64,000 nucleotides of DNA from Clostridium sp. (lineage in GTDB: Bacteria > Bacillota > Clostridia > Clostridiales > Clostridiaceae). Under the pieces are notes generated by a model. That model worked only from the letters and a program-made list of their open reading frames with translations. It searched no databases and was not told where the DNA came from. Of this stretch, positions 41,822-53,101 are shown in pieces; the stretch's first letter is position 1, and each line of letters starts with the position of its first letter. Made by a program: the position numbers and the translations under genes. The DNA lies in NCBI RefSeq assembly GCF_018372875.1, contig NZ_JAHAIF010000025.1, positions 1-64,000 of the forward strand, read 5' to 3'.

Positions 41822-42146
41822 GCGTAAAAAGAAAGTGTTTAGAACAATATTTTTAATAGTATTATTTTGTGTTACTTTAATTGCTTTAATAAAGATTAAT
41901 ATATTAAACACAAAAGCTTTATCTCCTTTAGGAAATACAAACGATAATTATAAATTAGTTAGTGAAGAATTTGGTGAGGATTTTTCTAATTTCATTCAAG
42001 ATAAATCACCTGTAAAAATATATATTGAAGAAGATGAAGAAACAATGGTTAGATTGGGAGAAAAGGATTTCATTATAAAATCAGAATCAAATTTAATAAA
42101 CTTTGCTAAGGGAGTTTTTTCTAAAGTAGAAGATTTGTTTAATTAG
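41820..42146 (+). CDS. Small membrane-anchored protein, function unknown
   Basis: A 108-aa protein with a basic start (LRKKKVFR), one membrane helix (TIFLIVLFCVTLIALIKIN) and an acidic external part ending in a helical segment. I prefer TTG 41820, 6 bases after GGGGGTG. The frame is open to an ATG at 41775, but that would place the spoIIP terminator inside the coding region and has no ribosome site. Not a recognised family. Its place between spoIIP and lepA suggests, but does not show, a sporulation role. Confidence 0.6.
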   Translation: MRKKKVFRTIFLIVLFCVTLIALIKINILNTKALSPLGNTNDNYKLVSEEFGEDFSNFIQDKSPVKIYIEEDEETMVRLGEKDFIIKSESNLINFAKGVFSKVEDLFN

Positions 42147-42185
42147 TAAGCAAATAATGGATAAACCCCATAAATTCTATTTTTA

Positions 42186-42216
42186 TTGACATACAGTAAG
42201 TGGTTTATGTTATAAT
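42186..42216 (+). promoter_or_regulatory. Probable promoter of lepA
   Basis: TTGACA (42186-42191), 19 bases, TATAAT (42211-42216). Spacing is two bases longer than ideal. Confidence 0.55.
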
Positions 42217-42234
42217 TTAGCTGATTCTTATAAT

Positions 42235-42276
42235 GGGGGTGAAGTAACTGTCTATATAAGACAGTTTTAATATATG
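42235..42276 (+). promoter_or_regulatory. Shine-Dalgarno, hairpin and start codon of lepA
   Basis: GGGGGTGA (42235-42242) is 31 bases from the ATG at 42274. AACTGTCT (42246-42253) pairs perfectly with AGACAGTT (42259-42266) in between. Removing the hairpin leaves 10 bases, exactly as at spoIIAA. A TAA at 42268-42270 in frame excludes earlier starts. Confidence 0.7.
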
Positions 42277-44079
42277 AATAATGATAGAAAACAATATATA
42301 AGAAACTTTTCAATAGTAGCCCATATAGACCATGGTAAGTCTACTTTAGCAGATAGACTTTTAGAAGCTACAGGAACTCTTACACAAAGGGAGATGGAAG
42401 CTCAAGTTCTTGATAATATGGAACTTGAAAGAGAAAGAGGAATTACAATTAAATCACAAGCAGCTAGACTTGTTTATAGAAGAGATGATGGGAATGAGTA
42501 TATCCTAAATCTTATAGATACTCCAGGTCACGTAGACTTTACATACGAAGTATCTAGAAGTTTAGCAGCCTGTGAAGGTGCTTTGCTAGTGGTAGATGCA
42601 ACCCAAGGGATACAAGCACAAACATTAGCTAACTGCTATTTAGCATTAGATAATGATTTAGAAATAGCACCAGTAATTAATAAGATAGATTTACCTTCAT
42701 CAAGAGCTGATGAAGTTAAACAAGAAATTGAAGATGTAATAGGAATTGAAGCAGAAAATGCTCCGATGATATCAGCTAAAACTGGATTAAATATCGATAA
42801 GGTTTTAGAAGAAATTGTTGAAAGATTACCAGCACCAGAAGGGGATGAAGATGCTCCTTTAAAAGCACTTATATTTGATTCTTACTATGATAGCTATAAA
42901 GGTGTAGTTTGTTATGTAAGAATTCTTGATGGAGTTGTTAAGCCTGGAACTAAAATTAAGTTAATGGCTACAGATAAGGTGTATGATGTAGTTGAGGTGG
43001 GGGTATTCACTCCAAGACTATTCCCAATTGGAGAATTGAAAGCTGGTGATGTTGGATATGTTACAGCTTCTATTAAAAATGTTAGAGACGCTAGAGTTGG
43101 TGACACTATAACTTATGCAGATAGACCAACAGCTGAAGCATTACCAGGATATAAGCCAGCAGTTCCAATGGTTTACTCAGGAATATACCCTGTTGATGGA
43201 GCTAAGTATGATGAATTAAAGGAAGCATTAGAAAAGCTTCAAATAAATGATGCTGCATTAAATTTTGAACCAGAAACTTCTATAGCACTTGGATTTGGTT
43301 TTAGATGTGGTTTTCTTGGATTACTACACATGGAAATAATCCAAGAAAGAATAGAAAGAGAATTTAATTTAGATATTATTACAACAGCACCATCAGTTAT
43401 TTATAAGGTAATAAAAACTGACGGAGAAGTTTTAGATATTACAAACCCTACAAATCTTCCTGAACCAACTGAAATTGATTATATGGAAGAACCAGTAGTA
43501 AAGGCTTCTATTATTACACCAACAGATTATGTAGGTGCAGTTATGGAACTTTGTCAAGAAAGAAGAGGAACATATATTGATATGCAATATATGGAGGAAA
43601 CAAGAGCCGTAATAACTTATGACATGCCTTTAAATGAAATTGTGTATGATTTCTTTGATACATTAAAATCAAGAACAAGAGGTTATGCTTCTCTTGATTA
43701 TGAATTTAAGGGATATGTTCAAACAGAACTTGTTAAGCTTGATATATTATTAAATGGAGATGTTGTTGATGCCTTATCAATGATAGTTCCAAAGGAAAGA
43801 GCTTATCATAAGGGAAGAGGAATTGCAGAAAAGCTTAAAGAAATAATTCCAAGACAAATGTTTGAGGTTCCAATACAAGCAGCTGTAGGTTCTAAGATTA
43901 TTGCTAGAGAAACTGTAAAGGCAATGAGAAAAGACGTATTAGCTAAGTGTTATGGTGGAGATATCTCAAGAAAGAAGAAGCTTCTTGAAAAGCAAAAAGA
44001 AGGTAAGAAGAGAATGAGACAGGTTGGATCTGTTGAAGTTCCACAAGAAGCATTCATGGCTGTATTAAAAGTTGATTAA
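42274..44079 (+). CDS. lepA: Elongation factor 4 (LepA) GTPase
   Basis: A 601-aa ribosome-associated GTPase that back-translocates or remodels ribosomes. G1 [18 protein letters not shown]2 [11 protein letters not shown]3 DTPGHVDF and G4 NKIDLP are complete, and the LepA-specific C-terminal domain ends with [17 protein letters not shown]. Its start is fixed by the conserved [14 protein letters not shown] and by an in-frame stop two codons upstream. The ribosome site is unusually distant, behind a hairpin. lepA-hemW-hrcA is the common order; here two small genes intervene. Confidence 0.97.
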   Translation: MNNDRKQYIRNFSIVAHIDHGKSTLADRLLEATGTLTQREMEAQVLDNMELERERGITIKSQAARLVYRRDDGNEYILNLIDTPGHVDFTYEVSRSLAACEGALLVVDATQGIQAQTLANCYLALDNDLEIAPVINKIDLPSSRADEVKQEIEDVIGIEAENAPMISAKTGLNIDKVLEEIVERLPAPEGDEDAPLKALIFDSYYDSYKGVVCYVRILDGVVKPGTKIKLMATDKVYDVVEVGVFTPRLFPIGELKAGDVGYVTASIKNVRDARVGDTITYADRPTAEALPGYKPAVPMVYSGIYPVDGAKYDELKEALEKLQINDAALNFEPETSIALGFGFRCGFLGLLHMEIIQERIEREFNLDIITTAPSVIYKVIKTDGEVLDITNPTNLPEPTEIDYMEEPVVKASIITPTDYVGAVMELCQERRGTYIDMQYMEETRAVITYDMPLNEIVYDFFDTLKSRTRGYASLDYEFKGYVQTELVKLDILLNGDVVDALSMIVPKERAYHKGRGIAEKLKEIIPRQMFEVPIQAAVGSKIIARETVKAMRKDVLAKCYGGDISRKKKLLEKQKEGKKRMRQVGSVEVPQEAFMAVLKVD

Positions 44080-44084
44080 TAATG

Positions 44085-44117
44085 AAAACTCAAGCGATCT
44101 AAGCTTGAGTTTTTTTC
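44085..44117 (+). terminator. Terminator of lepA
   Basis: AACTCAAGC pairs with GCTTGAGTT around GATCTAA, followed by seven T. Confidence 0.92.
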
Positions 44118-44133
44118 TTTACCGGAATATATT

Positions 44134-44161
44134 TTTTAAAAGAATATATATTCTTTTAAAA
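44134..44161. repeat. 28-bp perfect palindrome
   Basis: A 28-base sequence centred at 44147/44148 is its own reverse complement; its core is AAAAGAATATATATTCTTTT. It stands alone in an AT-rich gap of about 180 bases. It could be a binding site or a weak hairpin; nothing else in the gap is recognisable. Confidence 0.45.
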
Positions 44162-44300
44162 TAAAAATAATAAAAATAATATAAATAATATAATGGGATG
44201 TTAGAAAAAAATAATTTAATTATGGCTGGATTGCTTTTGTAATTAAAATATTATCTTCTCAATATAATTTAAAGAAATAAAATTTATTGGAGGGATGATA

Positions 44301-44570
44301 ATGTTAGATGCTTTAATGAGAGACACTAAGATAAAACCAAAGAAGTTAAGAAGAGAAGGTTATACTACAGGAACTTTAAGAAGAAAAAATGGAGAGATTA
44401 TACCTGTAACTTTAACTGGCAGAGTAGTTGATAGTTATTTAGCAATTCATGGTGATCATTCATGTATGTATATTAGATTAGGAGATGAAGAAATAAATAC
44501 TGAAATAATAAATGTTTATAGAGATGTTTTGATACACAATACTATAGATATAGACCTAAAAGAAAAATAA
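44301..44570 (+). CDS. L25/Ctc-like small protein
   Basis: An 89-aa protein resembling the N-terminal, 5S-rRNA-binding half of ribosomal protein L25/Ctc: KPKKLRREGYTTGTLRRKN, GEIIPVTLTGRVVDSYLA, then IINVYRDVLIHNTIDIDL correspond in order to the L25 pattern. The C-terminal Ctc domain is missing. ATG 44301 lies 7 bases after GGAGGG; an ATG at 44295 is too close. It may be a short L25 or a divergent paralogue. Confidence 0.6.
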   Translation: MLDALMRDTKIKPKKLRREGYTTGTLRRKNGEIIPVTLTGRVVDSYLAIHGDHSCMYIRLGDEEINTEIINVYRDVLIHNTIDIDLKEK

Positions 44571-44653
44571 GACTATAATTATTTTTGCAAATAAAGTAAT
44601 TATCATATAAAATAGATTTAAGATAATAATGGGAAGTTAATAGGAGGATTATT

Positions 44654-45091
44654 ATGTTTTTAAGTGAATTAAATACAGAAGAATCTAATGCTTTTTTAAG
44701 CTTAGTAACTCAATTTGCTAAAGTGGATGAAACATTTGCTAAGGAAGAAAAAAGATTAATAGATGAATACTTAGATGAATTAAATTTAAAAGAAGAAGAT
44801 ATTAAAAATTTATCTTATGAGGAAATTATCAATGTATTAAAAAAATCTAAAAATAGAATTAAATCTATAATTTATTTTGAATTAGTTGGGCTAGCATTAG
44901 TTGATGGAGAATATGGAGATAAGGAAATAGATTTTCTTGATAAGATAGCTGTTAGTTTAGATATTAGAAGAGATAAAAAAATAGCCTTTGCAAATTATTT
45001 CTTTAACTTCAAAGAAATTTATGATTTTTCGGTTGTAGAAGCTGAAAGCAAAATAAAATTGTTAAAAGAGGAAGCAGAAGCGTTACTATAA
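44654..45091 (+). CDS. TerB-like helical protein
   Basis: A 145-aa all-helical acidic protein. The pattern FAKVDETFAKEEKRLIDEYL, then LALVDGEYGDKEIDFLDKIA, with acidic residues in each repeat-like half, resembles the TerB/tellurite-resistance fold, which binds metal ions. No other ter gene is near, so a role in tellurite resistance is not implied. AGGAGG precedes the ATG and a terminator follows. Confidence 0.6.
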   Translation: MFLSELNTEESNAFLSLVTQFAKVDETFAKEEKRLIDEYLDELNLKEEDIKNLSYEEIINVLKKSKNRIKSIIYFELVGLALVDGEYGDKEIDFLDKIAVSLDIRRDKKIAFANYFFNFKEIYDFSVVEAESKIKLLKEEAEALL

Positions 45092-45098
45092 TAAATTC

Positions 45099-45127
45099 AA
45101 GGGGTGCTATTAAAGTGCCCCTTTTTG
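45099..45127 (+). terminator. Terminator upstream of hemW
   Basis: AAGGGGTGCT pairs with AGTGCCCCTT (two G-U pairs) around ATTAA, then TTTTTG. Confidence 0.8.
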
Positions 45128-45146
45128 TTTTGGGAGGAATTAATTT

Positions 45147-46271
45147 ATGAAAGAAGTAGCATTATATATTCATATACCTTTTTGCAAGCAAAAGTGCTTT
45201 TATTGTGACTTTCCATCATATGCAAGAAAAGATGATTTAATGAGTGATTATATAGAGGCTTTATTAATTGAATTAAAAGAGAAAATAAAAGGCTACAAAG
45301 TAAGAAGTTTATTTATTGGAGGAGGAACGCCTTCATATTTAAATGAAGAAAATTTACGTGAATTAATGAAGGTGATAAAAAATATAAATTTTGTTGAAAA
45401 TGCAGAAAAAACAATAGAATGTAATCCAGGCACTGTATCAGAAGAAAAGTTTAATATTATGAAGGATGGAGGAATTAATAGATTAAGTTTTGGGTTACAA
45501 ACTACAAAAAATAATTTGTTAAAAGGAATTGGAAGAATACATACTTTTGAAGCTTTTAAAGATAATTATAAATTAGCTAGAAGTGTAGGCTTTAATAATA
45601 TAAATATAGATATGATGTTTGGATTGCCAAATCAAAGTGTTAAGGATTGGACAGAGAGTTTAGAAGAAGTGGCAAAGTTAAACCCAGAACACATATCAGC
45701 CTACAGTTTAATTATTGAAGAAGGAACACCTTTTTATAAATTATATAACGAAGATAAGTTAAAGCTTCCCTCAGAGGAAGAAGAGAGAGAGATGTATAAG
45801 AAATGCAAAGATATCCTTATAGAGAATGGGTATCATCAATATGAAATTTCTAATTATGCAAAAGAAGGTAAGGAATGTTTACATAATGAAGTGTATTGGA
45901 TGTGTGATGAATATATTGGAGTGGGAGCATCTTCTAGTTCGTATATAGATGGAAAGAGAATAAAGAATATAGATGATTTGCGAGAGTATATAAAAAGAAT
46001 AGGTAATGGTGAAAGTATAGTAGATGAAGAGATTATAAATACTAAAAATGATGACATAGAAGAATTTATGTTTATGGGATTAAGAATGAATTGTGGTATT
46101 GAAGAGGAAGAGTTTAAAAGAAGATTTAATACAAATGTAGATGATATCTATAAAGATGTTATTGAAGGTAATATAAACAAGGGATTATTAGAAAGAAAAA
46201 GAGGAAGAATATATTTGACTGATAAAGGTATAGAACTTTCTAATATGGTTATGAGTGATATGATATTGTAA
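45147..46271 (+). CDS. hemW: Radical SAM heme chaperone HemW-like protein
   Basis: A 374-aa radical SAM protein. The [4Fe-4S] motif is HIPFCKQKCFYCDF, followed by FIGGGTPSYL and IECNPGT. A C-terminal winged-helix part has EEFMFMGLRMNCGIEEEEF. The motif's final F matches HemW rather than true coproporphyrinogen dehydrogenase HemN, which has extra N-terminal residues. HemW is thought to bind heme. Its placement between lepA and hrcA is conserved. Confidence 0.93.
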   Translation: MKEVALYIHIPFCKQKCFYCDFPSYARKDDLMSDYIEALLIELKEKIKGYKVRSLFIGGGTPSYLNEENLRELMKVIKNINFVENAEKTIECNPGTVSEEKFNIMKDGGINRLSFGLQTTKNNLLKGIGRIHTFEAFKDNYKLARSVGFNNINIDMMFGLPNQSVKDWTESLEEVAKLNPEHISAYSLIIEEGTPFYKLYNEDKLKLPSEEEEREMYKKCKDILIENGYHQYEISNYAKEGKECLHNEVYWMCDEYIGVGASSSSYIDGKRIKNIDDLREYIKRIGNGESIVDEEIINTKNDDIEEFMFMGLRMNCGIEEEEFKRRFNTNVDDIYKDVIEGNINKGLLERKRGRIYLTDKGIELSNMVMSDMIL

Positions 46272-46358
46272 TATTTAGAAAACTAAAGAAAAATAGAAAT
46301 AAAGTGAAATAATCATGGTTTTTTCAAGAAAATAGAGAAAGGTGAGAAGTATTTAAAA

Positions 46359-46387
46359 TTGACAAAGGAATAAAGAAATAATATATT
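46359..46387 (+). promoter_or_regulatory. Sigma-A promoter of the heat-shock operon
   Basis: TTGACA (46359-46364), 17 bases, TATATT (46382-46387), just upstream of the CIRCE operator. Confidence 0.88.
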
Positions 46388-46400
46388 TTAAATATAGTCA

Positions 46401-46427
46401 TTAGCACTCAAACTTAGTGAGTGCTAA
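46401..46427 (+). promoter_or_regulatory. CIRCE operator (HrcA binding site)
   Basis: TTAGCACTC, nine bases, GAGTGCTAA: a perfect match to the consensus inverted repeat. It lies at the expected transcription start, so HrcA represses its own operon. Confidence 0.98.
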
Positions 46428-46444
46428 CAATACGAGGTGAGGTT

Positions 46445-47476
46445 ATGGCTATTGATGATAGAAAGATTAGAATTTTAGAAGCCATTATAAATGATTATAT
46501 TAATACTGGTGAGCCAGTGGGATCTAGAACAATAGCAAAAAGGTATGATTTAGGTGTTGGTTCAGCAACAATAAGAAATGAAATGTCAGATTTAGAGGAT
46601 ATGGGATATTTAGAGCAACCTCATACATCAGCAGGAAGAGTACCATCTAGCAAAGGTTATAGATTATATGTTGATAACTTAATGCAAAGGTCAAAGCTTT
46701 CCATTGATGAAGAGTTAAGGATTAAAAAATATCTTATTGATTGTGCAATGCTAGAAGTAGACAAAATTGTAAAACAAGCAAGTACTTTACTTTCTGAATT
46801 AACTAATCTTACCTGTGTAGTACAAACACCATCCGTTAGACAAAGCTATATTAAGTCAGTTCAATTATTAATGGTAGATGAGTTTAATTTAGTTTCTGTT
46901 ATTGTAACTGATAGTGGAGTAATTAAAAATCATAGAATAAAAGTAGCTAAAGTTCCTTCAGTTGAAGAGTTGCAAACCATAAATAAAGTCATAAATTCAA
47001 GATTACAAAATCTTACAATAGATGAAATTAACTTAGAGGTAATAAATAACTTAAAAAAGGATTTTGTTGGATATGATGATTTATTTAATGCAATAGTAAC
47101 AGCCTTATATGATAGTTTAAAAGAAGAAAATTCATCTGAAATATTTATGGAAGGGACAACAAATATATTTAACTATCAAGAATACAATGATATAGAAAAC
47201 GCTAAGGAGATATTAAATCTTCTTTATAATAAAGATTATGTAGTTGAGCTTATTGAACCAAAAGGCGATATTACAATAAAAATTGGTGATGAAAATTATA
47301 TACCAGGAGCAAAAAATTGTAGTGTAATATCAGCAGAATACTCTTTAGGAGATAGACCAATTGGTACAATAGGACTTATAGGTCCACAAAGGATTAACTA
47401 TTCAAGGGTAATTTCAATAATGGCTCAAGTAATGAAAGAACTTAATGATATGTTAAAAGGCCAAAGTTTAGATTAA
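46445..47476 (+). CDS. hrcA: Heat-inducible transcription repressor HrcA
   Basis: A 343-aa repressor that binds CIRCE and depends on GroEL for activity. The winged helix-turn-helix ([19 protein letters not shown], then [20 protein letters not shown]) and the [19 protein letters not shown] hinge are clear. ATG 46445 follows CGAGGTGAGG; the in-frame start at 46421 lies within CIRCE and is rejected. First gene of hrcA-grpE-dnaK-dnaJ, which is therefore autoregulated. Confidence 0.97.
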   Translation: MAIDDRKIRILEAIINDYINTGEPVGSRTIAKRYDLGVGSATIRNEMSDLEDMGYLEQPHTSAGRVPSSKGYRLYVDNLMQRSKLSIDEELRIKKYLIDCAMLEVDKIVKQASTLLSELTNLTCVVQTPSVRQSYIKSVQLLMVDEFNLVSVIVTDSGVIKNHRIKVAKVPSVEELQTINKVINSRLQNLTIDEINLEVINNLKKDFVGYDDLFNAIVTALYDSLKEENSSEIFMEGTTNIFNYQEYNDIENAKEILNLLYNKDYVVELIEPKGDITIKIGDENYIPGAKNCSVISAEYSLGDRPIGTIGLIGPQRINYSRVISIMAQVMKELNDMLKGQSLD

Positions 47477-47505
47477 AAATAACGAGAAGAGGTGTAGAGT
47501 TTATA

Positions 47506-48120
47506 ATGGAAGAAACAAATAAGAATGTTCAAGAAGATTTAAAAGAAACTACTGAGGAAATAAATGAAGAAGTAGTTAATGAAGATGTTGTTGAAGAAAT
47601 ATTAGAAAATGAAGAAGTAGCTCAAGAAGAAAGCACTAATGGAGAAAGTGAAGAGGATGAATTAGCTATGCTTAGAAAAAATAAGGATGAAGTTAAAAGA
47701 CTTAATAATGAAGTAGAGGCTTTAAAAGATAGACTTCTTAGAGTTACTGCTGAATATGAAAACTATAGAAAAAGAACTGCTAAAGAAAAAGAAGGTATTT
47801 ATACAGATTCTTGTGCAGATGTAATAAAAGAAATATTACCAGTTGTTGATAACTTAGAAAGAGCATTAGCAGCTGATGGAAGTGTAGAAGATCTTAAAAA
47901 AGGTATTGAAATGACAATAAAGGGTCTTCAAAGTTCATTTGATAAATTAGGTGTAGAAGAAATAGATGCTTCAGGAGAATTTGATCCTAATTTACACCAA
48001 GCAGTAATGCATATTGAAGATGAATCTTTAGAAACAAATGTAGTTGCTGAAGTATTTATGAAGGGATACAAAAGAGGCGACAAGGTAATTAGACATACTG
48101 TAGTTAAAGTAGCTAACTAA
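47506..48120 (+). CDS. grpE: Nucleotide exchange factor GrpE
   Basis: A 204-aa co-chaperone releasing ADP from DnaK. A long acidic, disordered N-terminus (residues 1-55) leads to the dimerising helix, LLRVTAEYENYRKRTAKEKE, and to the beta domain ending with GYKRGDKVIRHTVVKVAN. AGAGGTG lies upstream of the ATG. Heat-shock operon, 29 bases after hrcA. Confidence 0.96.
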   Translation: MEETNKNVQEDLKETTEEINEEVVNEDVVEEILENEEVAQEESTNGESEEDELAMLRKNKDEVKRLNNEVEALKDRLLRVTAEYENYRKRTAKEKEGIYTDSCADVIKEILPVVDNLERALAADGSVEDLKKGIEMTIKGLQSSFDKLGVEEIDASGEFDPNLHQAVMHIEDESLETNVVAEVFMKGYKRGDKVIRHTVVKVAN

Positions 48121-48181
48121 TTAAAAATTTTAATATATAAGAAATAAAAACTAGATTTTATCTATGTTTGAGGAGGAATAA

Positions 48182-50044
<1,863 letters not shown>

Positions 50045-50079
50045 TTGTCACAATTAATATAAATCTTATATAATAGGAG

Positions 50080-50109
50080 AGGGAAGGCAGAAGTCGTCTT
50101 CCCTTTTCT
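50080..50109 (+). terminator. Weak hairpin between dnaK and dnaJ
   Basis: AGGGAAG pairs with CTTCCCT around an 11-base loop, then TTTC. It is probably a partial terminator or an mRNA processing/stability element. Confidence 0.5.
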
Positions 50110-50143
50110 AAAGTTAATAAAAATTAGGTGGGTGAAAAAATAG

Positions 50144-51271
50144 ATGGCAAGTAGAGACTACTACGAAGTCCTAGGTCTTCAAAAGGGTGCTAGTGACGAT
50201 GAAATAAAAAGAGCCTTTAGAAAGCTAGCTATAAAATACCATCCTGACAAAAATCAAGGGGATACGGAAGCTGAACAAAAGTTTAAAGAAATAAACGAAG
50301 CTTATCAAGTGCTTTCTGATCCTGAAAAGAAAGCTCAATATGATCAATTTGGAACAATTGATCCAGGAGCAGGATTCGGTGCAGGTGGATTTGGTGGCTT
50401 TGACTTCTCTGAGATGGGAGGCTTTGGAGATATATTTGATACATTCTTTGGTGGTGGTGGATCAGGTAGAAGAAGAAATGGTCCGGTAAGAGGAAATGAC
50501 ATTGAATATACCTTAAGTTTAACATTTGAGGAAGCTGTATTTGGAACTGAAAAAGAGATTTCAATTACAAGAAGTGAAAACTGTGAAGAATGTCATGGTT
50601 CAGGAGCTGAACCTGGAACAAGTGCTAACACATGTCCAACTTGTGGAGGTTCAGGTCAAGTAAGGGTACAAAGACAAACTCCGCTAGGAAGTTTTGTAAG
50701 TACTACTACATGTGATAAGTGTGGAGGAAAAGGTAAAGTTATAGATACTCCATGTCATACATGTCGTGGAAAAGGTCATGTTAGAAAGAATAGAAAGATT
50801 ACTGTTAAGGTACCAGCAGGTGTAGATACAGGTAATGTAATGCCACTTAGAGGCCAAGGTGAGCATGGTCAAAATGGTGGTTCGCCAGGAGATTTATATA
50901 TTAAGATAAGAGTTGCTCCTTCTAAGCAATTTACTAGAAAGGGTAATGATATATATGTAGATACTCACATATCTATGGCTAAAGCTGCACTTGGAACAGA
51001 AATAAAGGTTCCAACTGTTGATGGAGACGTTAAGTACACAGTTCCTCCTGGAACACAATCAGGAACTTTATTTAGACTTAAAGGAAAAGGAGTTCCTAGA
51101 GTTAATTCATCAGGTAGAGGGGATCAATATGTTAAGGTTGTAGTTGATATTCCTAAGAATTTAAGTGATAAAGCAAAAGAGGCTTTAGTTGCCTTTATGG
51201 AAGCAACTGGTGAAGCTGTTGAAGGGGAGCATAAGTCTCACAAAAAAGGATTTAATTTATTTAATAAATAA
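50144..51271 (+). CDS. dnaJ: Hsp40 co-chaperone DnaJ
   Basis: A 375-aa type I DnaJ. The J domain has HPDKN (residues about 33-37), followed by a G/F-rich segment. Four zinc-binding repeats are intact ([32 protein letters not shown]), followed by the C-terminal substrate-binding domain. It is the last gene of the CIRCE-controlled operon and is followed by a strong terminator. Confidence 0.98.
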   Translation: MASRDYYEVLGLQKGASDDEIKRAFRKLAIKYHPDKNQGDTEAEQKFKEINEAYQVLSDPEKKAQYDQFGTIDPGAGFGAGGFGGFDFSEMGGFGDIFDTFFGGGGSGRRRNGPVRGNDIEYTLSLTFEEAVFGTEKEISITRSENCEECHGSGAEPGTSANTCPTCGGSGQVRVQRQTPLGSFVSTTTCDKCGGKGKVIDTPCHTCRGKGHVRKNRKITVKVPAGVDTGNVMPLRGQGEHGQNGGSPGDLYIKIRVAPSKQFTRKGNDIYVDTHISMAKAALGTEIKVPTVDGDVKYTVPPGTQSGTLFRLKGKGVPRVNSSGRGDQYVKVVVDIPKNLSDKAKEALVAFMEATGEAVEGEHKSHKKGFNLFNK

Positions 51272-51273
51272 GG

Positions 51274-51317
51274 AAAAGACTGTGAAAAAATAATATTTTT
51301 TTTCGCAGTCTTTTTTT
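51274..51317 (+). terminator. Terminator of the heat-shock operon
   Basis: GACTGTGAAAAAA pairs with TTTTTTCGCAGTC (one G-U), followed by seven T. Confidence 0.9.
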
Positions 51318-51433
51318 CTTATAACAATTTTCCTATATGTAGTATAAATAATTCCTATTGGACTGGGAAAAACTATGAATATAGAATAGATTATATAGAA
51401 ACATAAGAAAAAATTATGATATGAGGTGGAGAA

Positions 51434-52978
51434 GTGAACAGTTTAAAGGAAATACTCCTAGATGAAATTGAAGAATTTAGAAAGGTTGGACATCAATTTT
51501 TAAATGGGGAATTGAATCTTATGCAATTTAAACATGAATCAGGTGGTATGGGGATGTATGCACACCGTGGTGGAAAAGAGTTTATGATAAGATTTAGAAT
51601 ACCTTCAGGGGTAACTCATTCAGATGAATTGAAGTTAATATATGAATATGCTAAAAAACATAATCTTGGTGGGATTCATTTTACAACACGTCAAGCGATA
51701 CAGTTGCATGGATTAACATTAGATGGTGCTTGTGATTTAATGAAGGAAGGCTTGGAAGTGAATTTATTTACTAGAGGAGCTGGAGGAAACTTTCCAAGAA
51801 ATGTAGCTCTTTCACCATTAGCAGGTGTTGATAAGGAAGAAGAATTTGATCCAACTCCATATGCATTAGCTGTTGGTAATCATTTTTTAAAGAAGATTTA
51901 TACATATAAGTTGCCTAGAAAGTTAAAAGTATCTTTTTCTAATTCTTATAAGGATACAGCTCATTGCACTGTACAAGACTTAGGTTTTGTTGCAGTAAAG
52001 AAGGATGGAAAAGAATATTTTAAAGTTTATATAGGTGGAGGTCTTGGAAATAATCCAAGAAAAGCTATAGAAGTAGATGAATTGATAGAAGCTAAGGATG
52101 TTCTTTACTATATTGAAGGAATGACTAATCTTTTTATAGCAGAAGGTGACTATAAAAATAGAGCTAAAGCTAGAATTAGATATATAGCTGATAGAATGGG
52201 TGATGAAGAGTTTGTTAATCAATTTAAGCTTTATACAAAAGCTGAGAAAGAAAAAGGTGGATTAGAATTAAATCTTCATCATACTGAGATAAAAAAAGAA
52301 GGAATAAAAACAGAAGTTAAAGATAAGAGATTAATAGAGCAAAAACAAGATGGTCTTTATACTGTATATTTACATCCAGTAGGAGGACAATTAAAATTAG
52401 AGTATCTTAAAGAAATTTTAGATACTATAGCTAACTTTGAGGGTGTAGAAGCAAGACTTGCCATGACTGAGGGAGTGTACTTTAGAAACTTAAATGGAAA
52501 AGAGGCGGAAACCTTATTGAATATTACTAAGAAGATGGGGGGAGAAGCTGAAATATATCATAGCGTGGCATGTATAGGTGTTCCAACATGTCAAATAGGA
52601 ATAGGTAATAGCCAAGGGTTATTGTTTAATATAATGGACTACTTTAAAGATAAAGATTATTCTTCAGATTTAATGCCAAGAGTATATATTTCTGGTTGTA
52701 CAAATTCATGTGGAGTGCATGAAATAGGAAAAATAGGTTTTACAGGTAAGAAGAAGAGAGTAGATGATGCTGTAAAAGAGGTTTTTGGATTGTTTATAAA
52801 CGGAGATTTTACAGTGGAAAATGTAAGGCTAGGTGAATTTAAGGGAGATATGTTACCTGAAAGAATACCAGAATTCTTATATGAGTTAGCTATGAAACTT
52901 GAAGAGGATAATATTAAGTTTGAAGATTACATAAAAGAAGATGAATTTATGAACTTAGTAAATAAATATTTAGTATAA
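51434..52978 (+). CDS. Siroheme-containing nitrite/sulfite reductase
   Basis: A 514-aa reductase with the duplicated ferredoxin-like and siroheme-binding domains. The cluster/siroheme cysteines are in CIGVPTCQIG and YISGCTNSCGVHEIG (C-x5-C and C-x3-C). Siroheme-binding arginines are likely in IHFTTRQAIQLHG and FTRGAGGNFPRNV. It should reduce nitrite to ammonia or sulfite to sulfide by six electrons from ferredoxin; the substrate cannot be told from sequence. GTG start after AGGTGGAG. It stands alone with its own terminator, inserted between dnaJ and prmA. Confidence 0.87.
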   Translation: MNSLKEILLDEIEEFRKVGHQFLNGELNLMQFKHESGGMGMYAHRGGKEFMIRFRIPSGVTHSDELKLIYEYAKKHNLGGIHFTTRQAIQLHGLTLDGACDLMKEGLEVNLFTRGAGGNFPRNVALSPLAGVDKEEEFDPTPYALAVGNHFLKKIYTYKLPRKLKVSFSNSYKDTAHCTVQDLGFVAVKKDGKEYFKVYIGGGLGNNPRKAIEVDELIEAKDVLYYIEGMTNLFIAEGDYKNRAKARIRYIADRMGDEEFVNQFKLYTKAEKEKGGLELNLHHTEIKKEGIKTEVKDKRLIEQKQDGLYTVYLHPVGGQLKLEYLKEILDTIANFEGVEARLAMTEGVYFRNLNGKEAETLLNITKKMGGEAEIYHSVACIGVPTCQIGIGNSQGLLFNIMDYFKDKDYSSDLMPRVYISGCTNSCGVHEIGKIGFTGKKKRVDDAVKEVFGLFINGDFTVENVRLGEFKGDMLPERIPEFLYELAMKLEEDNIKFEDYIKEDEFMNLVNKYLV

Positions 52979-52983
52979 AATAT

Positions 52984-53018
52984 AAGGGTTGTATCCAAGT
53001 TGATACAACCCTTTGTTA
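52984..53018 (+). terminator. Terminator of the siroheme reductase gene
   Basis: A perfect 12-bp stem AAGGGTTGTATC with GATACAACCCTT, loop CAAGTT, then TGTTAAT. Confidence 0.82.
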
Positions 53019-53032
53019 ATATAAGGGATTCC

Positions 53033-53062
53033 TTGACATAACTGAAATGTAAAGTGTAAAAT
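53033..53062 (+). promoter_or_regulatory. Promoter of the prmA operon
   Basis: TTGACA (53033-53038), 18 bases, TAAAAT (53057-53062) preceded by TG, an extended -10. Confidence 0.65.
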
Positions 53063-53101
53063 ATTATATTAGTCAAAGTATAAGTGAAAGGATTGATTTT
53101 T

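Noticed and set aside
46421..46444. Earlier start for hrcA
   Set aside because: It lies within the CIRCE operator at the expected transcription start; the real site CGAGGTGAGG serves ATG 46445.
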